This document shows, in pieces, positions 49,581 through 57,037 of a stretch of 64,000 nucleotides of DNA. Position 1 is the stretch's first letter. Every line of letters starts with the position of its first letter. The DNA comes from Nocardia inohanensis NBRC 100128 (lineage in GTDB: Bacteria; Actinomycetota; Actinomycetes; Mycobacteriales; Mycobacteriaceae). The DNA lies in NCBI RefSeq assembly GCF_001612945.1, contig NZ_BDBK01000002.1:930001-994000 (forward strand). Direction: 5' to 3'. The position numbers and the translations under genes are program-made. The notes under the pieces were generated by a model, which saw nothing but the letters and a program-made list of their open reading frames with translations, made no database searches and was not told the DNA's origin.

Positions 49581-49855
49581 GCGACGAGATGGACCTGGAC
49601 TGCTCGGCGGTGCTCGCCGATGTGTGGCTGCTCCTGGACAACGAGTGCGACGAGACCGCCAAGGCGCGGCTCAAGGAGCACATCGACCGGTGCTCGCCGT
49701 GTATCGAGGCGTACGGCCTGGAGGAGAAGCTCAAGTCGCTGCTGAACCGCAAGTGCGGCGGCGAGAAGGCACCGGAGTCGCTGCGCGCGCGCCTGACCAT
49801 GGAGATCCGGACGACCTTCACCGCGGTCGAGACCCGCATCGAACCGGTCGAATAG
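49577..49855 (+). CDS. rshA: Anti-sigma factor RshA (zinc, redox-sensing)
   Basis: A 92-residue ZAS-family anti-sigma factor. The zinc motif HIDRCSPC (HxxxCxxC) with an upstream His/Cys set and C9 region is the thiol switch that releases SigH when oxidised. GTG 49577 overlaps the sigH stop. Homologue of RshA/RsrA. Confidence 0.95.
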   Translation: MSDEMDLDCSAVLADVWLLLDNECDETAKARLKEHIDRCSPCIEAYGLEEKLKSLLNRKCGGEKAPESLRARLTMEIRTTFTAVETRIEPVE

Positions 49856-49870
49856 GACACCCGTACAACA

Positions 49871-49914
49871 GCTGAGCGGCACCAGTTCCCGGAGGGGAAG
49901 TGGTGCCGCTCAGC
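49871..49914. terminator. Bidirectional terminator after rshA
   Basis: A 14-bp perfect outer stem (49871-49884 with 49901-49914) and a 5-bp inner stem around GGAG, followed by AGTTTT. It ends rshA (+) and the convergent bL37 gene (-). Confidence 0.88.
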
Positions 49915-49938
49915 AGTTTTCGAGGCTATTGCCCCAGC

Positions 49939-50013
49939 TCAGCTGTTCGGACGCTTGCCGTGGTTAGCGGCATTCTTCTTACGTCCACGCTTCTTACGTC
50001 CACGCTTACCCAT
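49939..50013 (-). CDS. 50S ribosomal protein bL37 (24 residues)
   Basis: A 24-codon gene, ATG at 50013 and TGA at 49939, behind GGGAGA 8 bases upstream. The product is extremely basic: a repeated KRGRKKRGRKKN core and ending in ANHGKRPNS. This matches the tiny mycobacterial ribosomal protein bL37 (a 24-residue protein first seen in mycobacterial 70S structures) in length, charge and C-terminal motif. It would bind 23S rRNA. Too short for routine gene finding. Confidence 0.88.
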   Translation of the reverse strand: MGKRGRKKRGRKKNAANHGKRPNS

Positions 50014-50103
50014 TGATAAATCTCCCTTCGGTCCGACACATTCTTTCATGTGTGGTTGGCTGTACCGTCAGGGGCTACAGGTCACACGATGTGAGAGGTG
50101 TTC

Positions 50104-50319
50104 ATGGCTGAGGAAGTGCGCGCCGAGATGGTATCCACCGTCTTGGAGATCCTGGTGTCCGTCGGCGACCACGTTGCCGTCGATGCGCCGGTGATCATGC
50201 TGGAGTCGATGAAGATGGAGATCCCCGTCATCGTCGAGACCGAAGGCACCGTCGCCTCCATCAATGTCAAGCCCGGTGACGTGCTCCAGCAGGGCGATCT
50301 GATCGCCGTCATCTCCTGA
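50104..50319 (+). CDS. Biotinylated protein TB7.3-like
   Basis: A 71-residue single-domain biotinyl carrier. The biotinylation motif is ESMKMEI with Lys about residue 37, within a lipoyl/biotinyl fold (PVIMLESMKM ... GDVLQQGDLIAVIS). Starts at ATG 50104 behind GAGAGG; matches Rv3221c (TB7.3), next to sigH/rshA in mycobacteria. Its carboxylase partner is unknown. Confidence 0.95.
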   Translation: MAEEVRAEMVSTVLEILVSVGDHVAVDAPVIMLESMKMEIPVIVETEGTVASINVKPGDVLQQGDLIAVIS

Positions 50320-50442
50320 CCGGTCACCCCGGTTCGCCACGACTTTTCCGCGCTCCCGCCGCCTCGGCCGGAGCGCGGAGCACTATGGGTAGCGCAGCGT
50401 GGGAACATACACCCGACGTGGGATCAGAGGAGCGTGGGTGAA

Positions 50443-51957
50443 TTGTCGACACTGAGCGACCTATTGGCTGAACACACCGACCTGCCGGGTGCGGCCGTCG
50501 ATCACTTGCAGCGGGTGGTGGGGGACTGGCAGCTGCTGGCGGATCTGTCCTTCGCCGACCTGACGCTCTGGGTGGGGACCGGTCCGGTGGCCGAGGGCGC
50601 GGACATCGTGTGCGTCTCGCAGTGCCGCCCGACCACCGCGCCGACCGTGCACCCCGAGGACCTGGTCAGCTCGCTGGCCAGCCGGGAGAACCACGCGCAC
50701 ATCTTCGAGGCGCTGCTCACCGGCGATATCGTGCGGGTGGATCTGGACTCGGAGAAGACCGCCGTCTACCACCCGCACACCGGGCACGCCATTCGCGAAG
50801 CCATTCCGGTCCGGGTCGGCGACGATGTGATCGCCATTCTGAGCCGCGACACCGACGCCCAGCGGCACAAGATGCGCTCCGGTCTGGAGATCGCGTACAT
50901 GTCCTGCGCCGACGACCTGTGCCAGATGGTCGCCGACGGCACCTGGCCCGCGCTCGAGGACCGCACCGGATCGCACTCCAGCCCGCGCGCCGGCGACGGT
51001 TTCATCCGCCTCGATACCGAGGGCAGCGTCGTCTACGCCAGCCCCAACGCGCTCTCCGCCTATCACCGGATGGGTTTGCAGAACGATCTGGTCGGCCAGG
51101 ATCTGGCCTTGACCACCCGGTCGTTGATCACCGACCCGTTCGACGCGCAGGAAGTGGTCGGCGATATCCAGGCCGCCCTGGCCGGAAAGGCCGGGCGCCG
51201 AATGGAAGTCGAGGCGCGCGGGGCGACGGTGCTGTTGCGCACGCTGGTGCTGCGCCCGCACGGCGAACTCAAGGGCGCGGCGGTGCTGGTGCGCGATGTG
51301 ACCGAGGTGAAGCGCCGCGACCGCGCGCTGCTGTCCAAGGACGCGACCATCCGCGAGATCCACCATCGGGTGAAGAACAATCTCCAGACGGTCGCGGCTT
51401 TGTTGCGATTGCAGGCCCGCCGCACCGAGAACGAGGAGGCGCGGCTCGCGCTGACCGAGTCCGTCCGGCGCGTCACCTCGATCGCCTCCGTGCACGAAAT
51501 GTTGTCCATGTCGGTTGACGAAGAGGTCGATCTGGACGAGGTGGTGGATCGCCTGCTGCCGATAATGGCCGACGTGGCGACGGTGCATACCGCGCGGATA
51601 AAGGTCCGGCGCGCCGGATCGCTCGGCGTGTTCTCGGCCGAACGCGCGACGCCGCTGGTCATGGTGCTGACCGAGCTCGTACAGAACGCGATCGAGCACG
51701 CCTTCGATTCCGGTGAAAACGGTACGGTAACAATCCGTTCCGAGCGTTCGGCCCGTTGGCTGGATGTGATCATCAGCGACGACGGCCGCGGCCTGCCGGA
51801 CGGATTCAGCCTGGAAGCGTCGGACCGGCTCGGACTGCAAATTGTCCGGACTCTGGTTACCGCCGAGCTAGGCGGTTCGATCGGCCTGCACCCGGGTGCG
51901 GATGTCGGCACCGACGCCGTTTTGCGAGTTCCGCTCGGTCGCCGGTCCGCCCGTTAA
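50443..51957 (+). CDS. pdtaS: Sensor histidine kinase PdtaS
   Basis: A soluble kinase of about 504 residues with GAF-like domain (about 10-150), PAS domain (about 185-290), and HisKA_2/HATPase domains: phosphoacceptor segment IREIHHRVKNNLQTVAALLR, then VLTELVQNAIEHAF and ISDDGRGLPDGF. It phosphorylates the ANTAR-type antiterminator PdtaR. TTG 50443 matches the start of the mycobacterial protein (MSTL) and sits 10 bases from GAGGAG; GTG 50434 is only one base from it. Confidence 0.93.
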   Translation: MSTLSDLLAEHTDLPGAAVDHLQRVVGDWQLLADLSFADLTLWVGTGPVAEGADIVCVSQCRPTTAPTVHPEDLVSSLASRENHAHIFEALLTGDIVRVDLDSEKTAVYHPHTGHAIREAIPVRVGDDVIAILSRDTDAQRHKMRSGLEIAYMSCADDLCQMVADGTWPALEDRTGSHSSPRAGDGFIRLDTEGSVVYASPNALSAYHRMGLQNDLVGQDLALTTRSLITDPFDAQEVVGDIQAALAGKAGRRMEVEARGATVLLRTLVLRPHGELKGAAVLVRDVTEVKRRDRALLSKDATIREIHHRVKNNLQTVAALLRLQARRTENEEARLALTESVRRVTSIASVHEMLSMSVDEEVDLDEVVDRLLPIMADVATVHTARIKVRRAGSLGVFSAERATPLVMVLTELVQNAIEHAFDSGENGTVTIRSERSARWLDVIISDDGRGLPDGFSLEASDRLGLQIVRTLVTAELGGSIGLHPGADVGTDAVLRVPLGRRSAR

Positions 51958-52000
51958 GTCGCTGTCCGAAAATTCCGTTGTCAGCCCCTTTACGCACAGA

Positions 52001-52028
52001 AGCCCGGCACCTGTATTGGTGCCGGGCT
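52001..52028. terminator. Bidirectional terminator pdtaS/whiB1
   Basis: Perfect 11-bp stem AGCCCGGCACC / GGTGCCGGGCT with a 6-base loop between the convergent genes. Confidence 0.85.
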
Positions 52029-52087
52029 GAATTGCGTTGCGACCGCGAGGCTGGGGTCGGTCGTAACGCCGTGTCGCCTAGGAAAAG

Positions 52088-52342
52088 CTAGACGACGGTG
52101 CGGGTACGGGTGCGCGCGTTGCGACGCTTCAGCGCACGACGCTCGTCTTCGCTCATACCACCCCACACGCCGGCATCCTGGCCCGACTTCAGGGCCCAGG
52201 ACAGGCAATCGGCAGTGACGGGGCAGCGAGCGCAGACCAGCTTGGCATCGGCAATCTGCGCGAGCGCAGGACCACTGTTACCCACCGGGAAAAACAGTTC
52301 GGGATCCTCGTCGCGACAGATGGCCTTGTGGCGCCAGTCCAT
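52088..52342 (-). CDS. whiB1: WhiB1 iron-sulfur transcription factor
   Basis: An 84-residue WhiB protein. Cluster ligands C9, C37, C40 and C46; turn motif GVWGG; basic C-terminus RRALKRRNARTRTRT for DNA contact. WhiB1 is essential in mycobacteria, nitric-oxide-sensitive and binds sigma A. It is next to pdtaS as in M. tuberculosis, and its promoter carries a CRP-like site. Confidence 0.97.
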   Translation of the reverse strand: MDWRHKAICRDEDPELFFPVGNSGPALAQIADAKLVCARCPVTADCLSWALKSGQDAGVWGGMSEDERRALKRRNARTRTRTVV

Positions 52343-52434
52343 TCCTCTGCTCCTTTGCTAGGGCGCGCATGGCGCTGCCCCTCGGGTTTGTGGTCCGTTC
52401 ACTTGTGCGACTCGAATGTTTCCGCACGGTTGCT

Positions 52435-52450
52435 TGTGAATGCTTTCACG
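52435..52450 (-). promoter_or_regulatory. CRP-like site upstream of whiB1
   Basis: TGTGAATGCTTTCACG fits TGTGA-N6-TCACA with one mismatch, about 93 bases upstream of the whiB1 ATG. In M. tuberculosis whiB1 is controlled by CRP (Rv3676), so the position is meaningful. Confidence 0.7.
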
Positions 52451-52598
52451 AACACCGTAGATGTCAATAGATACCTGGTGCACCGTGGGGAAGCTCACGC
52501 TGTAAGACCCCTACATGGGGGGACTGCCGTGTCTTTTCTACTCTGTCGCGCCGGTTTTCGCAGCGCAACACCGATGTTTCTCAGGTGTGTCGGGCCTT

Positions 52599-53537
52599 CT
52601 AAGGCTTCGGCGCGACCACATCGAGGATATCCGGGACGGCTGTGAAATTCACCATGTTGCGCCGTCCGATGAAGTCGCCGTCGATTTGCAACCCGATCGG
52701 TTCGTCCGTCTCGATTCGCACCGAAGGCACGTCGTCATCGCGAAACAAATTGTGGCCCTTGGGGTTTGCCTCGGGTGACAGCAACTGCCGAGCGATCATC
52801 AGGGTGGGCAGGATGCCCATGGTGCGCATGGCAAACACCCCGAGACCGGATTCGAATGTGGTCCCCGGGTTGGTGATCACCGGCGTGTTGTCGAGGTAGG
52901 TCCACGGACTGGCATTGGTCACGAATGCGTAATGCACTTCCGTGACCGGTTCGTGACCCGGAATCATCAGGCGCACCTGGGGATCCCGGCGCTTGGCCCG
53001 GAAGAACTGCTTCACCGTGGTGCGCAGATAGCGCGCCGGCGTGGCGGCTTTGCCATTGGCGCGCTTGTCGTCGATGGCCTCGCAGACATCCGCGTCCAAG
53101 CCGACGCCCGCGCTGAAGCAGAACCAGCGATCCTCGGCCAGCCCCAGGCCGATGCGGCGGTCGGCATGATCGGCCAGCAAATCGATGAGCTGATTGGTGG
53201 CGGTCACCGGATCCGGTTCGATACCCAGCGAGCGCGCGAACACATTCGCCGAACCACCCGGAATGATTCCCAGCCGCGGCAGCCATTCCCGCTCCGGCTC
53301 GCCGGGTAGCGGCAGAAAGCCATTGATGGTTTCGTTCACGGTGCCGTCGCCCCCGTGCACCACGATCAGATCCATCCGGGTGTCGGCCGCCCACTTCGCC
53401 AATTCGGCGGCATGCCCGCGATGCTCGGTATGCGCGACGGTCAGCTGGGTGCGGCTCTCCAATGCGTGCGCGAGCAGGTCGCGCGTGGCGGGGGTGGTCG
53501 AAGTGGCATTGGGGTTCACGATCAGCAGCGTCCGCAC
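52599..53537 (-). CDS. Diacylglycerol/sphingosine kinase-family protein
   Basis: A 312-residue lipid kinase. The catalytic N-terminus has VVHGGDGTVNETI (GGDG) and GIIPGGSANVFARSLG; the C-terminal beta-sandwich follows. It would phosphorylate diacylglycerol or a related lipid. Start at GTG 53537 (RTLLIVNPN), although the frame is open to 53582. Position matches Rv3218. Divergent from the next membrane protein. Confidence 0.9.
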   Translation of the reverse strand: MRTLLIVNPNATSTTPATRDLLAHALESRTQLTVAHTEHRGHAAELAKWAADTRMDLIVVHGGDGTVNETINGFLPLPGEPEREWLPRLGIIPGGSANVFARSLGIEPDPVTATNQLIDLLADHADRRIGLGLAEDRWFCFSAGVGLDADVCEAIDDKRANGKAATPARYLRTTVKQFFRAKRRDPQVRLMIPGHEPVTEVHYAFVTNASPWTYLDNTPVITNPGTTFESGLGVFAMRTMGILPTLMIARQLLSPEANPKGHNLFRDDDVPSVRIETDEPIGLQIDGDFIGRRNMVNFTAVPDILDVVAPKP

Positions 53538-53610
53538 TCGAAACAGGGTACTGAGGCCCGCGTCACCCCGGGCTCCCGGCATTCGGGTAACGACGCGCGG
53601 TCGTAGGCTG

Positions 53611-54024
53611 ATGCCCGTGGCTGAGCAGAACAGTGTGGTGCCCGGGACCGTGCGCGGAGCCGGAGCGCTCGTCGCCCTGGAGGGCGCGGTCGGGCTGATC
53701 GTGGCGATCGTGCTGCTGATACGGGCGATCGGCGGGGCCGACCAGCATGTGGTGAACGGGTACGGGACCGCCGCCTACCTGGCGATTCTGGCGGGCGCGG
53801 TGCTGGCGGCCGGTATCGGGCTGCTGCGCGGGAAGCGCTGGCCGCGAGCCATCGGGGTGCTGGCGAATCTGCTGCTGGTGCCGGTGGCCTGGTACATGCT
53901 CACCTCGAGCCAGCCGCTCTTCGGCGTGCCGCTCGGGTTGGTCGCGATCGCGGCGCTGGTGCTGCTGTTCGCGCCGGCCTCCAACCGGTGGATGGCGGCG
54001 GGGTACGGCGATACCGCCGAGTAG
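53611..54024 (+). CDS. Four-helix integral membrane protein
   Basis: A 137-residue protein with four predicted membrane helices (ALVALEGAVGLIVAIVLLI, AAYLAILAGAVLAAGIGLL, VLANLLLVPVAWYML, LVAIAALVLLFA). It resembles Rv3217c in position and layout. ATG 53611 or GTG 53617 may be the start. No function assigned. Confidence 0.85.
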   Translation: MPVAEQNSVVPGTVRGAGALVALEGAVGLIVAIVLLIRAIGGADQHVVNGYGTAAYLAILAGAVLAAGIGLLRGKRWPRAIGVLANLLLVPVAWYMLTSSQPLFGVPLGLVAIAALVLLFAPASNRWMAAGYGDTAE

Positions 54025-54131
54025 GTCGTAAACCGGGCTGAATGCCACGCTGGGCGATTGCTGGTCGGTTGTCCAGTAACGTTTACCGGCTCCGCGCTCC
54101 GAACGCGGCAGACGCCCGATTTCGGCCTTGA

Positions 54132-54611
54132 TCAGTCGTCGGCGTGCCCGGCCAGGCGGGTGAGGGCATTGCCGGCGAGGCGGTAGCTGAACCATTCCGC
54201 CCGGTGCTGTCCGCCCAGCGCCCGGTAGAAGTCGATGGACGGGGCGTTCCAGTCCAGCACCTCCCAGTCCAAGCGGGCATAGCCGTTGTCGACGGCCTCC
54301 CGGGCCAGCGCGGCCATCAGATCGCGGCCCAGGTGCAGGCCGCGGGCCTCCGGCTTGACGTACAGGTCCTCCAGGTAGATGCCGTGCGTGCCCTCCCAGG
54401 TGGAGAAGCTCAGGTACCAGATGGCGCAGCCGACCACGCCCTGATCGGTCTCGGCGACATGCGCGAAGACCGCGGGGGCGGGGCCGAACAGCGAGGCCTG
54501 CAATTGCTCGGCCGTGACGTGGCATTCGTCGGCGAGCTTCTCGTAATCGGCCAATCCGTGAATCAACTCGACCAGGGCCGGGACATCGGCGGGGGTGGCG
54601 CGGCGGATCAT
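54132..54611 (-). CDS. GNAT-family N-acetyltransferase
   Basis: A 159-residue acetyltransferase. The GNAT fold shows MIRRATPADVPALVELI, the acetyl-CoA loop EARGLHLGRDLM and the C-terminal NAPSIDFYRALG. Closest in type to the small diamine/Rv3216-like group. Its start is 13 bases from the end of the upstream phosphatase gene, so the two are co-transcribed. Confidence 0.9.
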   Translation of the reverse strand: MIRRATPADVPALVELIHGLADYEKLADECHVTAEQLQASLFGPAPAVFAHVAETDQGVVGCAIWYLSFSTWEGTHGIYLEDLYVKPEARGLHLGRDLMAALAREAVDNGYARLDWEVLDWNAPSIDFYRALGGQHRAEWFSYRLAGNALTRLAGHADD

Positions 54612-54624
54612 GGGACGGCTCCTT

Positions 54625-55221
54625 CTACTGGTCGAGCGGCGGAACGAGATTGTGCGCGAGCACCGTTCGAGCGTCGTGGTCGTGCCCCAGTAACGTAACC
54701 GCGGCGGTCAGCATGAAGAATCGCCGCCCCTCGACGACCTCGAACTCGGCCCAGCGGGCGATGAGGGCGCGGGAGAAGTGGCCGTGACCGACCAGCAGTA
54801 CGTCGCGGGTCGCCAATTCCGGTGTGACGGTGGCCAATACGTGGTCGGCGCGTTTGCGGACGTGGGCCGCGGATTCGCCCTCGGGGACGGCGCCGGTCCA
54901 GATGGTCCAGCCCGGATCCATCTTGCGGATCTCGGGGGTGGTGAGGCCCTCGTACTCGCCGTAATCCCATTCGACCAGATCGTCGTCGATGATGGGGTTC
55001 GGGAAGCCCGCCAGTTCGGCGGTGCGGGTGGCGCGCTGCCGGGGGCTGCTGAGCACCAGCGGATTCCGCAGGTGCAGTCCGGCCAGCAGCTTCCCGGCCG
55101 CGCGGGCCTGGGCCTCGCCGGTCGCGGTCAGCGGAATGTCGGTGCGACCGGTGTGGCGGTGCGCCTGCGACCATTCGGTTTCGCCGTGCCGGAGCAGTAC
55201 CAGCCGGAATTCGTCAGCCAT
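54625..55221 (-). CDS. gpm2: Histidine phosphatase (Gpm2-like acid phosphatase)
   Basis: A 198-residue phosphatase with the RHG motif LLRHGETEW (catalytic His about residue 11), the second His in VGHGHFSRALIARW and phosphate-binding Arg residues (RQRATRTAEL). Equivalent to Rv3214, which was first called a mutase but acts as an acid phosphatase. Upstream of the GNAT gene. Confidence 0.9.
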   Translation of the reverse strand: MADEFRLVLLRHGETEWSQAHRHTGRTDIPLTATGEAQARAAGKLLAGLHLRNPLVLSSPRQRATRTAELAGFPNPIIDDDLVEWDYGEYEGLTTPEIRKMDPGWTIWTGAVPEGESAAHVRKRADHVLATVTPELATRDVLLVGHGHFSRALIARWAEFEVVEGRRFFMLTAAVTLLGHDHDARTVLAHNLVPPLDQ

Positions 55222-55252
55222 GAGTTGATCATGCCGGATGGGGTCCGGAACC

Positions 55253-56569
55253 TCAGGAACCGGATTGGGCCGCGCCGGTGCCCAGGGCGTACAGCTTGCC
55301 GCCGCGCTGCTCGGCGATGATGGGGCCGAGGATGGCCGGCGAAATCGGTTCGCCGTGATAGTCGCTGCGCTGCACCGCGATTCGGCCGGTCTGCGCGCCG
55401 GTGACCGGATCCAGTACCGACAGGCCGTCGGCGACCGGGACGAGCAGCCTGCCCGACATCAGGGCCGGGGTGCCCAGCACGTTCGGAATGCCCCACATGG
55501 GGTCGAAGGTGGTGGCGTTCAGGGCGATCAGGCTGTTGCCGGTGAATACGAAATACGAAGTGCTGAGCCGGGAAACCATTGCCTGATCGGAGATCGGAGC
55601 CGACAGCGGATGGGTGCCGACGATATTTCCCGAGGTATCGAAGATGACGAATTCCGGTGCGTTGGAGCCGCTTCCGGGTAGATACACCGCGATCCGGCTG
55701 TCCGACACCGCCAGCACCCGAGCTCCGTCCACCCCCGCACCCGGCAGTTCGATCCGATGCGAACTGTATTCCTCCGGAACCGTCGCATCCTTGGGCGCCG
55801 GATTCAGCACGGTCAACCGATCGGTGGGCTCGTTCGGGCAGCGCTCCAGCACCGCCAGCCGGCTCGGCGCCGACCCCGCCGAAACCAGCGTGCACCCGCT
55901 CCGCGGCTGCGTATGCGGATTCACCGGCGCGTCCACGTACCCGTACTCCAGGGTTCGCACCAGATCCGACCGCCACATCTCCAGCCGATCGTCGCCCCAA
56001 GCCAGCGTGTAAGTCCCATCCACGGACAACCGGATCCGATCATCCATGAAACTGGACCGAGCCGTCAGCCGCTGCCCCGTCTCCGCGTTCAACAGCGTGG
56101 TCTCGCTACATCCCCGCCCGTCCCGGTAGGTCGCCACCACCGTCCCGAACTGCGACTCGATCCCGCACAACGGCAGATCCCGCCGATACTTCCAAACCTG
56201 CTCCCCCGAAACCGGATTCCGCCCCGTGACCGTCCCGCCATCCGCGGTCACGAACACGCCCCCCACCACGATCGCCCGCGCACTCCCCGAATCCGCCGCC
56301 GACCACAATTCGTGCACCGAATCCGGCACCCGCTCCGGCGTAGGCAATGCCGACAACGTCTGCCCCGCCGTCACCGACTCGGTCCGCCGAGCCGCGCTCT
56401 TCCACCAGACAACCCCCGCCACGACCGCCACCAAAACAGCGATCGCGACAGCAACACGAATATCGGCGCGCGTCCGCCGCTCGGGTGCGAGCACGACAGC
56501 GAGACTATCAAGACTTTCCCGAACCCCTCCCACCTCGCCGAATCCCCACCCCGCCAAGCCGCTTACCAT
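55253..56569 (-). CDS. Membrane-anchored beta-propeller-like protein
   Basis: A protein of about 438 residues (ATG 56569). A cytoplasmic N-terminus of about 40 residues precedes one membrane helix (VAVAIAVLVAVVAGVVWW), followed by a large extracytoplasmic part with PQQ-like repeat features (GTVTGRNPVSGEQVWKYRR, SLIALNATTFDPMWGIP, LSVLDPVTGAQTGRI) and two Cys pairs. Layout and position match Rv3212. The frame is open to 56950 but that part looks non-coding. Function unknown. Confidence 0.85.
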   Translation of the reverse strand: MVSGLAGWGFGEVGGVRESLDSLAVVLAPERRTRADIRVAVAIAVLVAVVAGVVWWKSAARRTESVTAGQTLSALPTPERVPDSVHELWSAADSGSARAIVVGGVFVTADGGTVTGRNPVSGEQVWKYRRDLPLCGIESQFGTVVATYRDGRGCSETTLLNAETGQRLTARSSFMDDRIRLSVDGTYTLAWGDDRLEMWRSDLVRTLEYGYVDAPVNPHTQPRSGCTLVSAGSAPSRLAVLERCPNEPTDRLTVLNPAPKDATVPEEYSSHRIELPGAGVDGARVLAVSDSRIAVYLPGSGSNAPEFVIFDTSGNIVGTHPLSAPISDQAMVSRLSTSYFVFTGNSLIALNATTFDPMWGIPNVLGTPALMSGRLLVPVADGLSVLDPVTGAQTGRIAVQRSDYHGEPISPAILGPIIAEQRGGKLYALGTGAAQSGS

Positions 56570-56689
56570 CCCGCGACGCCCGAAGTCGCGCGGCGGCCGT
56601 CGCGGTTCCCCGGATAGCGCGCCGGCGGCCGACGTATCGATGGAGGCCGCCGAGGCGGCTCGGCGATGCCTACGACATCGGTCGTGCCG

Positions 56690-56886
56690 GACTTTCCCGA
56701 GACCCGCTTGCCCCTTCGGCTTCCGAATCAGTGCCGGTGGATGTTGGAACAAACAGCGGCCGTGCTTCGGGCAGGATTCCGACGGGCTACCGGACCCGGC
56801 CGGATTGGTCTGGGGTGCGGGTGCTTTCGCGCTCGTGCCGTAAGCCCATGGCGGTAACTGCGGGTTCGGTGACTGCGACGCCGGCG
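56690..56886. repeat. Degenerate duplicate of the rhlE 3' end
   Basis: This stretch aligns with about 56888-57075, the last codons of rhlE plus its terminator region. On the minus strand the copy reads V-A-V-T-E-P-A-V-T-A-M-G against the real C-terminus V-V-V-I-A-E-T-A-V-A-A-M-A; the stop is lost. The shared GGTGCGGGTGCTTT-like segment is also recognisable. It is the main content of the 468-base gap between rhlE and the propeller gene. Confidence 0.65.
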
Positions 56887-56951
56887 CCGGACTTCTGCGG
56901 CGCGCCTTCGCCGTTCGGCTTACCGATCGGTGTCGGCGGATGCCGGACACG

Positions 56952-57024
56952 AAAGCGCCCGCACCCTTGGGAGGTTCCGGCGGTCTCGGGGACCGGGCGG
57001 GATTCCTCGGGGTGCGGGCGCTTT
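56952..57024 (-). terminator. Long-loop hairpin after rhlE
   Basis: Perfect 15-bp arms AAAGCGCCCGCACCC (56952-56966) and GGGTGCGGGCGCTTT (57010-57024), with a 43-base loop, directly downstream of the rhlE stop; on the minus strand the last arm ends in TTTC. Confidence 0.7.
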
Positions 57025-57037
57025 GCCGTTGGTGCCG

